Origin: Massilia phyllostachyos
GTDB taxonomy: Bacteria; Pseudomonadota; Gammaproteobacteria; Burkholderiales; Burkholderiaceae_D
DNA length: 64,000 nt
Direction of reading: 5' to 3'
Assembly (NCBI RefSeq): GCF_021044825.1
Contig: NZ_JAJNOC010000003.1
Span: 434,001 to 498,000 of the forward strand
Shown here in pieces: positions 8,912-18,337 of this stretch. The notes beneath the pieces are model-generated. The model ran no database searches, was not told the DNA's origin, and was given only the letters and a program-made list of their open reading frames with translations. Made by a program: the position numbers and the translations under genes. The number at the start of each line of letters is the position of its first letter. The first letter of the stretch is position 1.

Positions 8912-11900
8912 TCAGGCGAGGTAGGGCTGGTACTCGACCCCCTTGGCGATCAAGGTGGCCACCGCCGCGCGGTTCTCGGGTCCTTCGCTGAAGGCCGCCA
9001 GCACGGTGGCGAGGTCGGCTCGTTTCTCGTCGAGCACCGCCAGCCAGAAATCGTAGCCGCCCTTCTCGGGCTCGCGGTCGAGGATGTTCTGGTACAGGCG
9101 GGTGACGATTTCCGCATTGCTCGGACTGGCGCCGTAGGTCTCCTTGAATTCCGGCGAGCGGGTGAAGCCTTCCGACACCGCCTGCAGCGTGACGCCGCGG
9201 TCGAGCATCGCGATCCAGAAGCCGAGGCCGTCCTGATCCGGTTCGCGGTCGAAGGCGGCGCGGTAGAGGCGGTAGGCCTGGCCGGCATTGCCGTTTGCCG
9301 TGTCGAGGGCGACCGCGCCGTCGGCGAAGACCAGGCGCTCGACGCCGTTCAGGCGGTCCTTGCCGTCGCCGCCGCCCGCGCGCAGGTCGGAGACCAGCAG
9401 GTCCTGGGTCTGGCTGCGGGCCTGCAGGGTGTACTGGCTGCGCATGCCGCTGAAGATCGCGGTGTCGATGCCGGCCCCGCCGTGCAGCAGGTCGTTGCCG
9501 CCGTTGCCGACCAGCGTGTCGTTGCCGTCTTCGCCATATAGCGCGTCGGCCTGCGCGCCGCCTTCCAGGCGCTGCTGTCCCGCGCCGCCGTGCACTTCCG
9601 CCGGTATGCTCTGGGGAAGGTCGCCCGGCAGGTAGCCGTAGCGAAAGTTGGCGGCCGTGAGCGTGTCCTTCGCCACGTTCTGCAGCAGCACCAGGTCTTG
9701 CCAGTCGCCCGCGCCGTTGGCGCCGTCGCGGTCGACCCGCACCACGGTGTCCGCGCCGCGCTGTTCGAGCGCCACATAGCCGGCGGCGAACGGCGACTGC
9801 TGCTGCCAGCCGAGGCTCTCGAAGATGTCGAGCATGTCGCCGCCGGCGCCGGCCTGGAAATCCTCGATGCGCAGCCGGTCCGCGTACCCGAGCGCGAACA
9901 ACTCGAAGGTGTCGCTGCCGGCGCCGCCGCGCATCGATACCGTCACGTCCGGATACTGGCCGGCGTCGACCCGGATACGGTCGTTGCCGTCGCCGCCGTC
10001 CAGCACCACCTGGTAGCTCGGCAGGTTCTCCGTCCACCAGCCCGGGCTATTGAGGATCAGCAGGTCGTTGCCGGCGCCGCCCAGCAGGGTATCGGCGCCC
10101 GAGGAACTCACCAGGGTGTCGTTGCCGGCGCCGCCGTCGAGCACGTCGGCGCCGCCATAGCCGGACGGCCAGGGCCGGCCGTAGGGGTCGAGCGGGATGA
10201 CGCCGAGCAGGTCGCCGTCGAGATGATCGTCGCCGTCGCCGCCCTCCAGGCGGTCGCTGCCCATCGAGCCCGCCAGCACGTCGTTGCCGCCGCCGCCGCG
10301 GATGATGTCGTCGAGCCAGCTGCCGGTGAAGGTATCGGGACCGCCGCTCCCTTCGAAGAGCAGGCCGGCATCGCTGCCGTTCGGATTGAAGTTGTAGGTG
10401 AAGTTCGCGGGCGTCAGCGCATCCTTGCTGACGTTGCGCAGGACCAGCACGTCCTGCCAGGCGCCACCACCGGAGGCGCTCGTCTGCAGCACGGCGTCGG
10501 CGCCGCGCTGGAGCATCTGCATGCCGCCGCCCGGTGCGAAGGGGTTGCCGGCGCTGGGCGTGACCATGTTGATCAGGTTGATCACGTCACCGCCGGCGCC
10601 GGTGGCGAAATCGGTGATCGTCACCGTTGCGCCCGGCGACGCCATGTAGGGAACGAAGGTGTCGATGCCGGCGCCGCCGGTCAGCAGCAGGGCGCCGCTC
10701 AGGTTGCCGCCGACGAAGATGTCGAAGGTGTCCGCGCCTGCGCCGCCATCGAACAGGCCGCTGCCGCTGACGCTCAGCTTGTCGTCGCCGGCCTCGCCGT
10801 AGGCCTGGGTGTTGCCGCTGCCGGCAACCGAGAGGGTATCGTTGCCGTCGCCGCCGCGCAGGATGTTGTTGCCGTAATCGCCGGCCAGGGTGTCGTCGCC
10901 GGCGCCCCCGAGCAGTTCGTCGTCGCCCAGCTCGCCGTACAGGATGTCGTTGCCGGCGCCGCCGTCCAGGCGGTCGTTGCCCCGGCCGCCATGCAGGACG
11001 TCGTTGCCGCCTTCGCCGTAGAGCTGGTCGTTGCCGTCGTTGCCGTACAGGTCATCGTTGCCCTCGCCGCCGCGCAGCACGTCGTCGAAGGCGGCGCCTT
11101 CGAGGCGGTCGGATCCGGTGGTGCCGGCCAGGGTCAGGCCGGTGGTGCTGCCGTCCGGGCGCATGCCGTCGGGGAAATTGGCGCTTGTGAAGTCCCCGAC
11201 GCGCACGTTCTCCAGCACCACCCGGGTCGCCCAGCCTTGCGATCCTGCCGTGCCGTCCGGATCGACCTGGAACAGCACGTTGGCGCCGTCCTGCACCAGG
11301 CGCGCGCGGCCGGAAGCGCCGAAGGGATTGGCGCTGCGGTCGCCGTTCACGAAGCTGAACACGTCCAGCACGTCGCCGCCGGCGCCGGTCTGGAAATCGG
11401 TGATGGTGAGCAGGGACAGGCCGCTGCTGCCGCCGAACGCGTAGGTGTCGATGCCGGCGCCGCCGGTGGCCCGGATCGGTCGGCCTTCGTCGAAGCCGGC
11501 GCGGTACCACAGGTGGTCGTTGCCGGCGCCCAGGTCGACGACGATCAGGCCGCGGTTGTCCCCGGCGGCATCGGCTTCGATCACCACCCTGTCGTTGCCG
11601 GCGCCGCCCAGGATGGCCTTGACCGGGCCGCCCGCGGTGATGCCGTCGTCGCCGTCGCCGCCGTCGAGCGTGGTGCCGGCCGGGCGTTCATGCCTGGCGC
11701 GATTGCTGGTCAGGACGTCGTCGCCGGCGCCGCCGCTCAGGTAGTCGTCGCCCTCCACGTCTTCCAGGAAGTCGCTGCCGTCGCCGCCCTCGAGCCGGTC
11801 GTTGCCGGTCCCGCCGGCGAGCCAGTCGTCGCCGCTGTCGCCGTACAGCAGGTCGTCGCCCTCGCCACCGTCGATGGTGTCGGCGCCGGCGCCGCCATGC

Positions 11901-14140
11901 GCGAGATCGTTGCCGGGGCCGCCGCGGATGGTGTCGCCGATGCCGATGACGCTTTCGTCGCCGCCGTACAGCTTGTCGTCGCCGGCGCCGCCGTCGATGG
12001 TGTCGGCGCCGTCGCCGCCGTCGATGGTGTCGTCGAGCACCGCACCCGCCAGGATATCGGCGCCGGGCGTGCCGCGCAGGTCCATTCCGCGGGTCGAGCC
12101 GGTCGGGTCGAAGCCGCCGGCAAACGATGCGCCCGACAGCGCGGACAGTTGCAGGTTGTCGAGTTTGGCTACCAGTTCGAAGCCCCAGGCGGCGCCGGCG
12201 GCGCCGTCGCGGTCCAGCTGGATCCAGACCTGGGAACCCTGCTGCACCGCCTGCAGGTAGCCGAGGGCGCCGAAGGGATTGCTGGCGATCGTGCCGGCCA
12301 CGTACAGGTCGAGCAGGGGCCGCAGGTCGAGCCGGTCGCCCTCGGCGAAGTCGAGGATCGTGAGGTCGGTCGGCATGCGCACGACGAAGGTGTCGGCCCC
12401 GGCGCCGCCGGACGCCACTACCCTGACCGGGCGGGCGATGTAGGAAATGGTCAGGATGTCGGCGCCCTCGCCGCCCGACATGGTCACGGTATTGCTGCCG
12501 TCGCCGTTGTAGGTCAGGACGAGCCGGTCGTTGCCCTCGCCGCCAGACATGCTGCCGCCTGCGCCGTCCAGGAAGTCGTTGCCGGCGCCGCCTTCCATGA
12601 CGCTGCCGCCATGCAGGGTGTCGTCTCCGTCGCCGCCGCGCAGCGTGTCGATGCCGTCGCCGCCGCGCAGTGTATCGTTGCCGGCGCCGCCGTCGAGCAG
12701 GTCGCTGCCGGGGCCGCCTTCCAGCGCATCGTCGCCGCCCAGGCCGAGCAGGGTGTCGTCGAGCGGACCGCCCACGAGAATGTCCTGGTCCTCGGTGCCG
12801 CGGATGGTCAGGCCGACGGTGCCGCCGCGCGGATCGATGCCGCCCGCGAAGTTGGCGGCGCCGAGCTGGTCCGGCTGCACGCCCGCAAGCAGCAGCAGGG
12901 TGTCGTAGCTGGACGGCTCGCCCTGCCGGCGCAATTGCAGCAGGGTGTCGGCACCGGAAGCCAGCAGCCGCAGGGCGCCGCTGGAGAACGGGTTGACGCC
13001 CGCCTGCACCCCTGACAGCGACGACACGTCGAGCACGTCGCCGCCTGCGCCGGTCGTGAAGTCGCCGACGGTCACGCCGTTGGCGTTCGGCTGGCCGAAG
13101 GTGGACAGGACGAAGGTGTCGGCGCCGCTCCCGCCCGTGATCGTGGCGCTCGCCGGCACCACGCTGTAGAAGGTGAGCCGGAACGTGTCCTTGCCGTCGC
13201 CGCCGCTGACCGTGGTCGGGCCCGCGCCCAGCACCATGAACCGGATCTCGAACAGGTCGTCGCCGTTGCCGCCGCTGTAGGCGATACCGTTCTGGCCGTA
13301 CAGCCTGTCGTTGCCGTTGCCGCCATCGAGGATGCCGGTGCTGCCGATGTCGGCAATCAGGCCGTCGTCGCCCTCGCCCCCGATCAGGATGTTGTGACCG
13401 GTGCCGCCATACAGGCCGTCGTTGCCGGCGCCGCCCTCGAGCTGATCGTCTCCGTCGCCGCCCTGCAGGCTGTCGTTGCCGTCGCCACCGTAGAGCCGGT
13501 CGTTGCCGTCCTGGCCCCACAGGCGGTCGTTGCCGGACTCGCCGTAGAGGCTGTCGTTGCCGGCGCCGCCATCCAGGACGTCGTCGGCGCTGACGTACGG
13601 CGCCGCCGGCTCGCTGCCGCCACGCAGGATGTCGTCGCCGCCATAGCCCGTGATCGTATCGCCGCCGCCCAGGCCGTCGATGGTGTCGTCCAGGTCGCTG
13701 CCGTGCAGGAAGTCGTCGTTCGCGGTGCCGCTGAGGTTCAACGCTTCCGGACTGCGCCCGGACTGGAAGTCGAGGTAGAGGGCCTGGCCGTTGTTGAGGG
13801 GATTGCCGGCCAGGTCGGTGACCGCGTTCGCGCTGATCGAGATGGTGTAGCGCTCCACGAAGGCCAGGCGCTGCGGCGGGTCGAAGGTGATGGTATTGCC
13901 CGATACCGTGACGTAGGGACTGCCCGCCAGCGTTTCCGTATAGGACGCGCCGCGGCTGGTGTACAGCGAGATGGTGCCTGCGCCCAGCTTGACGGCTTCG
14001 TCGAAGGTGAACACCAGCGGGGCATCGACGCCCTGGCCGTCGCGCGGCTGGCCGGTCAGGACCGGGCCGGTGGTATCGGCGGCTGCGGCGCTGCCGGACA
14101 TGGTGTCCCGCAACAGGGACTGGGATGGATGGTCGGACAT
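8912..14140 (-). CDS. giant RTX-type calcium-binding protein with SbsA-like Ig and DUF4214 domains
   Basis: A 1742-aa, acidic, Gly/Asp-rich protein without a cleavable signal peptide, as expected for type I secretion. Residues about 24-135 form an SbsA/Big_5-like Ig domain (DTTGPVLTGQPRDG to DLAGNPLNNG). Then come long arrays of the nonapeptide GGxGxDxLx, broken by linkers that each contain a DF.TGAGGDVLDV..-type segment and a QLD/VDRDG strand. The last 150 residues are DUF4214 (YRLYRAAFDREPDQDGLGFW, then a second degenerate copy YQNILDREPEKGGYDFW). DUF4214 is common in S-layer and adhesin-like RTX proteins. No ABC, HlyD or TolC partners adjoin it. The ribosome site is weak. The neighbour at 14239 is a paralogue. 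Confidence 0.9.
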   Translation of the reverse strand: MSDHPSQSLLRDTMSGSAAAADTTGPVLTGQPRDGQGVDAPLVFTFDEAVKLGAGTISLYTSRGASYTETLAGSPYVTVSGNTITFDPPQRLAFVERYTISISANAVTDLAGNPLNNGQALYLDFQSGRSPEALNLSGTANDDFLHGSDLDDTIDGLGGGDTITGYGGDDILRGGSEPAAPYVSADDVLDGGAGNDSLYGESGNDRLWGQDGNDRLYGGDGNDSLQGGDGDDQLEGGAGNDGLYGGTGHNILIGGEGDDGLIADIGSTGILDGGNGNDRLYGQNGIAYSGGNGDDLFEIRFMVLGAGPTTVSGGDGKDTFRLTFYSVVPASATITGGSGADTFVLSTFGQPNANGVTVGDFTTGAGGDVLDVSSLSGVQAGVNPFSSGALRLLASGADTLLQLRRQGEPSSYDTLLLLAGVQPDQLGAANFAGGIDPRGGTVGLTIRGTEDQDILVGGPLDDTLLGLGGDDALEGGPGSDLLDGGAGNDTLRGGDGIDTLRGGDGDDTLHGGSVMEGGAGNDFLDGAGGSMSGGEGNDRLVLTYNGDGSNTVTMSGGEGADILTISYIARPVRVVASGGAGADTFVVRMPTDLTILDFAEGDRLDLRPLLDLYVAGTIASNPFGALGYLQAVQQGSQVWIQLDRDGAAGAAWGFELVAKLDNLQLSALSGASFAGGFDPTGSTRGMDLRGTPGADILAGAVLDDTIDGGDGADTIDGGAGDDKLYGGDESVIGIGDTIRGGPGNDLAHGGAGADTIDGGEGDDLLYGDSGDDWLAGGTGNDRLEGGDGSDFLEDVEGDDYLSGGAGDDVLTSNRARHERPAGTTLDGGDGDDGITAGGPVKAILGGAGNDRVVIEADAAGDNRGLIVVDLGAGNDHLWYRAGFDEGRPIRATGGAGIDTYAFGGSSGLSLLTITDFQTGAGGDVLDVFSFVNGDRSANPFGASGRARLVQDGANVLFQVDPDGTAGSQGWATRVVLENVRVGDFTSANFPDGMRPDGSTTGLTLAGTTGSDRLEGAAFDDVLRGGEGNDDLYGNDGNDQLYGEGGNDVLHGGRGNDRLDGGAGNDILYGELGDDELLGGAGDDTLAGDYGNNILRGGDGNDTLSVAGSGNTQAYGEAGDDKLSVSGSGLFDGGAGADTFDIFVGGNLSGALLLTGGAGIDTFVPYMASPGATVTITDFATGAGGDVINLINMVTPSAGNPFAPGGGMQMLQRGADAVLQTSASGGGAWQDVLVLRNVSKDALTPANFTYNFNPNGSDAGLLFEGSGGPDTFTGSWLDDIIRGGGGNDVLAGSMGSDRLEGGDGDDHLDGDLLGVIPLDPYGRPWPSGYGGADVLDGGAGNDTLVSSSGADTLLGGAGNDLLILNSPGWWTENLPSYQVVLDGGDGNDRIRVDAGQYPDVTVSMRGGAGSDTFELFALGYADRLRIEDFQAGAGGDMLDIFESLGWQQQSPFAAGYVALEQRGADTVVRVDRDGANGAGDWQDLVLLQNVAKDTLTAANFRYGYLPGDLPQSIPAEVHGGAGQQRLEGGAQADALYGEDGNDTLVGNGGNDLLHGGAGIDTAIFSGMRSQYTLQARSQTQDLLVSDLRAGGGDGKDRLNGVERLVFADGAVALDTANGNAGQAYRLYRAAFDREPDQDGLGFWIAMLDRGVTLQAVSEGFTRSPEFKETYGASPSNAEIVTRLYQNILDREPEKGGYDFWLAVLDEKRADLATVLAAFSEGPENRAAVATLIAKGVEYQPYLA

Positions 14141-14174
14141 GGCGGGGGCGTCGGGAATTCAAAGATCGTCAAGA

Positions 14175-14208
14175 CATCGACTATCCCCGACTCATCCGTT
14201 TCTGTCCA
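14175..14208 (-). promoter_or_regulatory. conserved element upstream of the first RTX gene
   Basis: About 35-68 bases upstream of the 14140 start lies a 33-34 base block that is nearly repeated upstream of the second RTX gene (18173-18206), with about 28 of 33 bases alike. On the gene strand it begins ATGGACA and includes GATGAGTCGG and ATAGTCGA. Both flanks differ, so the block is either a shared promoter/operator or leader sequence, or what remains of the duplication. No clear -35/-10 pair was recognised inside it. Confidence 0.5.
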
Positions 14209-14238
14209 TGCTGCAGGGATAACTTGTCCGGCTCGCTC

Positions 14239-17200
14239 TCACCCCGTGAAGGGCTGGTAATCGACCCCGTTCGCGATCAGGGTGGCCACCGCGGCGCTGT
14301 TCTCGGGACCTTCACTGAAGGCCGCCAGCACGGTGGCGAGGTCGGCGCGCTTGTCGTCCAGCACCGCGACCCAGAAGTCGAAGCCTTCCTTTTCCGGCTC
14401 GCGGTGCAGGATGTTGCGGTACAGGCGGGCGACGATGTCGGCATTGGCGGGAATGGCGCCGTACATCTTGACGAATTCGGGCGAGCGGGTGAAGCCATCG
14501 GCCACCGCCTGCAGCGTGACGCCGCGGTCGAGCATCGCGATCCAGAAGCCGAGGCCGGTCTGGTCGGGTTCGCGGTCGAAGGCGGCGCGGTAGATGCGGT
14601 AGGCCTGGCCGGCGACGCCGTCGGCGCCGGTGTCGAAGGCGAGGGCATTGGCGCCGTTGCTGAAGAACAGGCGCTCGATGCCGACGAGGCGGTCGACTCC
14701 CTCGTTGAAGTCGCTGCGCAGGTCGGACAGGCGCCATTCCTGCGGCCCCTGGGCCTGCAGCCGGTACTCGGTGCGCGCGCCGCTGAGCACCACCGTGTCG
14801 ACACCGCCGCCGCCATCGAGCAGGTCGTCGCCGCCATCGTTGACCAGGAAATCGTTGCCGTCGCCGCCGGACAAGGTGTCCTTGCCCTCGCCGCCGAGCA
14901 GGGTGTCGTTGCCGGCGCCGCCGTCGAGGACGTCGTCGCCCTCGTTGCCGCTTAGCAAATCGTCGCCGCCGTCACCGTACAGGCGGTCGGCGCCCAGCTT
15001 GCCGCGCAGGGTATCGTTGCCGTCGCCGCCGCGCAGGGTGTCGTCGAGCAGGCCGCCGTCGATCGTGTCGGCCCCCGGACCGCCGGTCAGGGCCAGCCCG
15101 CCGGAGCCGCCGTCGGGACGGATGCCATCGGGGAAGTTCGCACCGGTGAAATCGGCCGAGCGGGTGTTCTCGAGCACGACCCGGGTCTCCCAGCCCTGCG
15201 GACCCGCCACGCCGTCGCGGTCGACCTGGAACAGCACATTGGCGCCTTCCTGCACCAGGCGTGCATGGCCGGAGGCGCCGAAGGGGTTGCCGCCGCGCGT
15301 GCTGCTCGGCAGGAAGGAATAGACGTCCAGCAGGTCGCCGCCGGCGCCGGTCTGGAAGTCGGTGATCGTGAGCAGCGGCCACTTGTTGAAGGTGTCGGAG
15401 AAAGCGTAGGTGTCGCTGCCGGCGCCGCCGCTCACCCGCAGCGGACGCGACGCCTCCCTGGCGTCGCCGTACGAGAAGCGGTCGTTGCCTTCGCCCAGGT
15501 CGACCATCAGCGGCGCCGGGCCGCCGGCCATGCCGGAGGCCTCGACCCGCACATCGTCGTTGCCGGCGCCGCCCAGCACCAGGCTGACGGCGCCGGTCGC
15601 ATACAGGAGGTCGTTGCCGTCGCCGCCGTCGAGGACGGTTCCGGCCGGCCGGTTTTCGGGGCTGCGGTCGCCCGCCAGCACGTCGTCGCCGGCGCCGCCG
15701 CTCAGGTAGTCGTCGCCTTTCGATGCGTCCAGGGTGTCGTTGCCGTCGCCACCCTCCAGCCGGTCGTTGCCGAGGCCACCATTCAGGCGGTCGTTGCCGC
15801 TGCCGCCGTACAGCTGGTCGTCGCCTTCATCGCCGAACAACATGTCGTCGCCTGCGCCGCCGTACAGCACGTCGTTGCCCAGTCCGCCGCGGATGGTGTC
15901 GCCGGTGCTGGGCGTGCTTTCGTCGCCGCCGTAGAGACGGTCGTTGCCGGCGCCGCCGTCGATGGTGTCGGCGCCGTCGCCGCCGTCGATGGTGTCGTCG
16001 AGCGCGGCGCCGAGCAGCCGATCGTCGCCCGGCGTGCCGCGCAGGTTCAGGCCGGCGGTCCCGCCGGCCGGGTCGAAGCCGCCGGCGAAGGATGAGCTCG
16101 ACAGCGATGACAGCTGGGTGTTGTCGAGCTTGAGAACGAGCTCGGCCCCGCCGGCGCCGGCGGCGCCGTCGCTGTCGAGGTAGATCCAGACCTGGCTGCC
16201 TTCCTGCACCGCCTTCAGGTAGCCGAGGGCGCCGAAAGGATTGGCGCTGATCGGGCCGCGTACGCGCAGCGCCAGCAGTTCGCGCAGGTCGAGCAGGTCG
16301 TCCGCGGAAAAGTCCTGGATCGTCAGGCCGGTGATCGCGTGCACGATGAAGGTGTCGGCGCCGTCGCCGCCGGAGGCCAGCACCGTGGCCGGGAAGGAGG
16401 CCGAGCGGATGCGGATGATGTCGTCGCCCGCGTCGCCCGAGACGACGACGGTATTCCCGGCGCGTCCTTGTATGCCCGGATCGACCAGTTCCAGCTCGTC
16501 GTTGCCCTCGCCCCCGGACAGGCGGTCGCTGCCGTAATGGCTGCGCAGGGTGTCCTTGCCCGCTCCGCCTTCCATGAGAGTGGCGCCGGTATTGCCACCG
16601 ATAAGTATGTCGTTGCCGTCACCGCCGCGCAGCGTGTTGTCGCCATCGCCCCCGCCGAGATAATCGTCGCCGGCGCCGCCGTCGAGCACGTCGTTGCCGT
16701 CGCCGCCATACAGGCTGTCCTTGCCCGCGTGGCCAGACAGCACGTCGTCGCCCGGCCCGCCCTCGAGCACGTCGTCGCCCGCGCCGCCGCTGAAAGTCAG
16801 GCCGAGCATGCCGCTGTGTGGATCCAGGCCGCCGCTGAAGTTGGCGCCGCTCAGCTGTTCCGGACGCACGCCTTTCAGGGTGAGGACCGTGTAGTAGATC
16901 GTCCTGGTGCGGTCGTGCGCATCGCGCAGCTGCACCAGGGTATCGCCGCCGGAGGCCACCAGCCGCGTCACCCCGTTGAAGAAGGAGTTGCCTTCGCCGC
17001 GGACGTTGTACAGCGCCAGCAGGTCGATCAGGTCGCCGCCGGCGCCGGCCTTGAAATCGGTGACGACGAGGCCGGCGGCGCCCTCCATATTGGTGGGCTG
17101 GCTCTCGATGCGGTAGGTGTCGACGCCATCCCCGCCGGTGATGGTGGCGACCGCCTGCGCGAAGTGGAGCAGCTTGAGCAAGATCACATCGTTGCCGCTG

Positions 17201-18144
17201 CCGCCGCTCACGATGGCCGGGCCCGGGTTCATCGTCGTGAAGCTGATGGCGATCTGGTCGTCGCCATCGCCGCCGGCGAAGTCGGTGCCCTGGAAGCCGC
17301 GCAGCACGTCGTTCCCGGCGCCGCCGTCCAGCAGGCCGCTGCTGCCCGTTTCCGCGTCCAGGATGTCGTCGCCGGCGCCGCCGAACAGCATGTTGCGGCC
17401 GGCGCCGCCCTCGAGGCGGTCGTTGCCGGCGCCGCCGTCGAGGTGGTCGTCCCCCGCGCCGCCGTAGAGCCAGTCGTCGTCTTCGCCGAACAGGCGGTCG
17501 TCGCCGTCGTCGCCCTGCAGGTGGTCGGCGCCGGCGCCGCCGTAGACGATGTCGTTCCCGGCGCCGCCGATGAGCGTGTCGCCGAGGCCGCCCACCGAGG
17601 TCGCGCGGTCTTCGTCGCCGCCGCGCAGGACATCGTTGCCGTCGTAGCCGAAGATGGTATCGGCATCGGCCAGGCCGGAAATCGTATCGTCCAGGTCGCT
17701 GCCGTGCAGGGTGTCGGGCGCGGCGCTGCCGGTCAGGTTCAGCGTCACCAGGCTGCGCCCGGAAGTGAAACTGGCGTAGAACGTGCTGCCGTCGCTGAAA
17801 GGATTGCCGGCGAGGTCGGTGATCGCACCGGCACTGATCATGACCGTATGCCACACGACGGGCGCGAGCTGTTGCGGCGGGGTGAAGGTGATGGTGTTGC
17901 CTGAAACGGTCAGGTAAGGGTTGCCGATCAATTGCCCGCTGTAGACCTGGCCCATCGGTATGCCGGACAGCGTGATCGTGCCGGCGCCCAGCCGCACCGC
18001 TTCATTAAATGTGAGCACGATCGGGGCATCGATGCGCTGGCCGTTCGGCGGATCGTTTGCCAGCACCGGTCCGCTTGTATCGGTCGAGACCGGCTGGCCG
18101 GGCGTGTTGCCGTCGCGGACGGGCGTGGTGTGCTGGATGGGCAT
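14239..18144 (-). CDS. RTX-type calcium-binding protein with SbsA-like Ig and DUF4214 domains (paralogue)
   Basis: A 1301-aa protein of the same plan as the 8912-14140 product: an SbsA-like Ig domain (about 22-135, DTSGPVLANDPPNGQRIDAP), RTX nonapeptide arrays separated by the same linker type (FQTGAGGDLLDVYSF), and a DUF4214 tail (YRIYRAAFDREPDQTGLGFW). The C-termini match almost residue for residue (FSEGPENSAAVATLIANGVDYQPF against FSEGPENRAAVATLIAKGVEYQPY). It is shorter because it has fewer repeat-linker modules. A tandem duplication followed by module loss or gain is inferred. Secretion by a type I system encoded elsewhere is likely. A function as matrix or adhesion protein is only suggested by the family. 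Confidence 0.9.
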   Translation of the reverse strand: MPIQHTTPVRDGNTPGQPVSTDTSGPVLANDPPNGQRIDAPIVLTFNEAVRLGAGTITLSGIPMGQVYSGQLIGNPYLTVSGNTITFTPPQQLAPVVWHTVMISAGAITDLAGNPFSDGSTFYASFTSGRSLVTLNLTGSAAPDTLHGSDLDDTISGLADADTIFGYDGNDVLRGGDEDRATSVGGLGDTLIGGAGNDIVYGGAGADHLQGDDGDDRLFGEDDDWLYGGAGDDHLDGGAGNDRLEGGAGRNMLFGGAGDDILDAETGSSGLLDGGAGNDVLRGFQGTDFAGGDGDDQIAISFTTMNPGPAIVSGGSGNDVILLKLLHFAQAVATITGGDGVDTYRIESQPTNMEGAAGLVVTDFKAGAGGDLIDLLALYNVRGEGNSFFNGVTRLVASGGDTLVQLRDAHDRTRTIYYTVLTLKGVRPEQLSGANFSGGLDPHSGMLGLTFSGGAGDDVLEGGPGDDVLSGHAGKDSLYGGDGNDVLDGGAGDDYLGGGDGDNTLRGGDGNDILIGGNTGATLMEGGAGKDTLRSHYGSDRLSGGEGNDELELVDPGIQGRAGNTVVVSGDAGDDIIRIRSASFPATVLASGGDGADTFIVHAITGLTIQDFSADDLLDLRELLALRVRGPISANPFGALGYLKAVQEGSQVWIYLDSDGAAGAGGAELVLKLDNTQLSSLSSSSFAGGFDPAGGTAGLNLRGTPGDDRLLGAALDDTIDGGDGADTIDGGAGNDRLYGGDESTPSTGDTIRGGLGNDVLYGGAGDDMLFGDEGDDQLYGGSGNDRLNGGLGNDRLEGGDGNDTLDASKGDDYLSGGAGDDVLAGDRSPENRPAGTVLDGGDGNDLLYATGAVSLVLGGAGNDDVRVEASGMAGGPAPLMVDLGEGNDRFSYGDAREASRPLRVSGGAGSDTYAFSDTFNKWPLLTITDFQTGAGGDLLDVYSFLPSSTRGGNPFGASGHARLVQEGANVLFQVDRDGVAGPQGWETRVVLENTRSADFTGANFPDGIRPDGGSGGLALTGGPGADTIDGGLLDDTLRGGDGNDTLRGKLGADRLYGDGGDDLLSGNEGDDVLDGGAGNDTLLGGEGKDTLSGGDGNDFLVNDGGDDLLDGGGGVDTVVLSGARTEYRLQAQGPQEWRLSDLRSDFNEGVDRLVGIERLFFSNGANALAFDTGADGVAGQAYRIYRAAFDREPDQTGLGFWIAMLDRGVTLQAVADGFTRSPEFVKMYGAIPANADIVARLYRNILHREPEKEGFDFWVAVLDDKRADLATVLAAFSEGPENSAAVATLIANGVDYQPFTG

Positions 18145-18172
18145 GATGGGGCGGGCGAAAGTCGGACGATTG

Positions 18173-18206
18173 TCGACTATCTCCGACTCATCGGTTCATG
18201 TCCATA
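18173..18206 (-). promoter_or_regulatory. conserved element upstream of the second RTX gene
   Basis: This is the partner of the block at 14175-14208, lying 29-62 bases upstream of the 18144 start. It keeps TCGACTAT, CCGACTCATC and TGTCCAT (given on the plus strand) with only about five changes. It sits in the 193-base gap shared with the divergent DUF2058 gene, on the RTX side. Confidence 0.5.
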
Positions 18207-18337
18207 CGAAATGCATATCCATGCGCCTTGCATACGGCGGTGTCGGATTTGCACCAGCCGCGATCGCCGTCGGTTTGCTATGCTAACGGCTTTACGCGCG
18301 CCGGCGCCGTGCCGGGCGCCCTCGAAGGAGCAGAACA

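Noticed and set aside
9590-13015. Plus-strand open frame of 1141 codons opposite the first RTX gene (and similar ones at 13394-14260, 15265-16095 and 16339-17904)
   Set aside because: They arise because the Gly/Asp-rich RTX code read backwards lacks stops. The proteins are Val/Ala/Gln-rich low complexity without domains, and the opposite frames have clear RTX, Ig and DUF4214 parts.
11688-14162. Minus-strand open frame of 824 codons in another phase of the first RTX gene
   Set aside because: Arg/Pro/Gly-rich frame shadow of the repeats, with no ribosome site and no recognisable domain.
8912-18144. Regular short DNA repeats that at first sight resemble a CRISPR-like array
   Set aside because: The repeats are in frame, of variable spacing, and encode GGxGxDxLx. 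There are no unique spacers of constant length and no cas genes.
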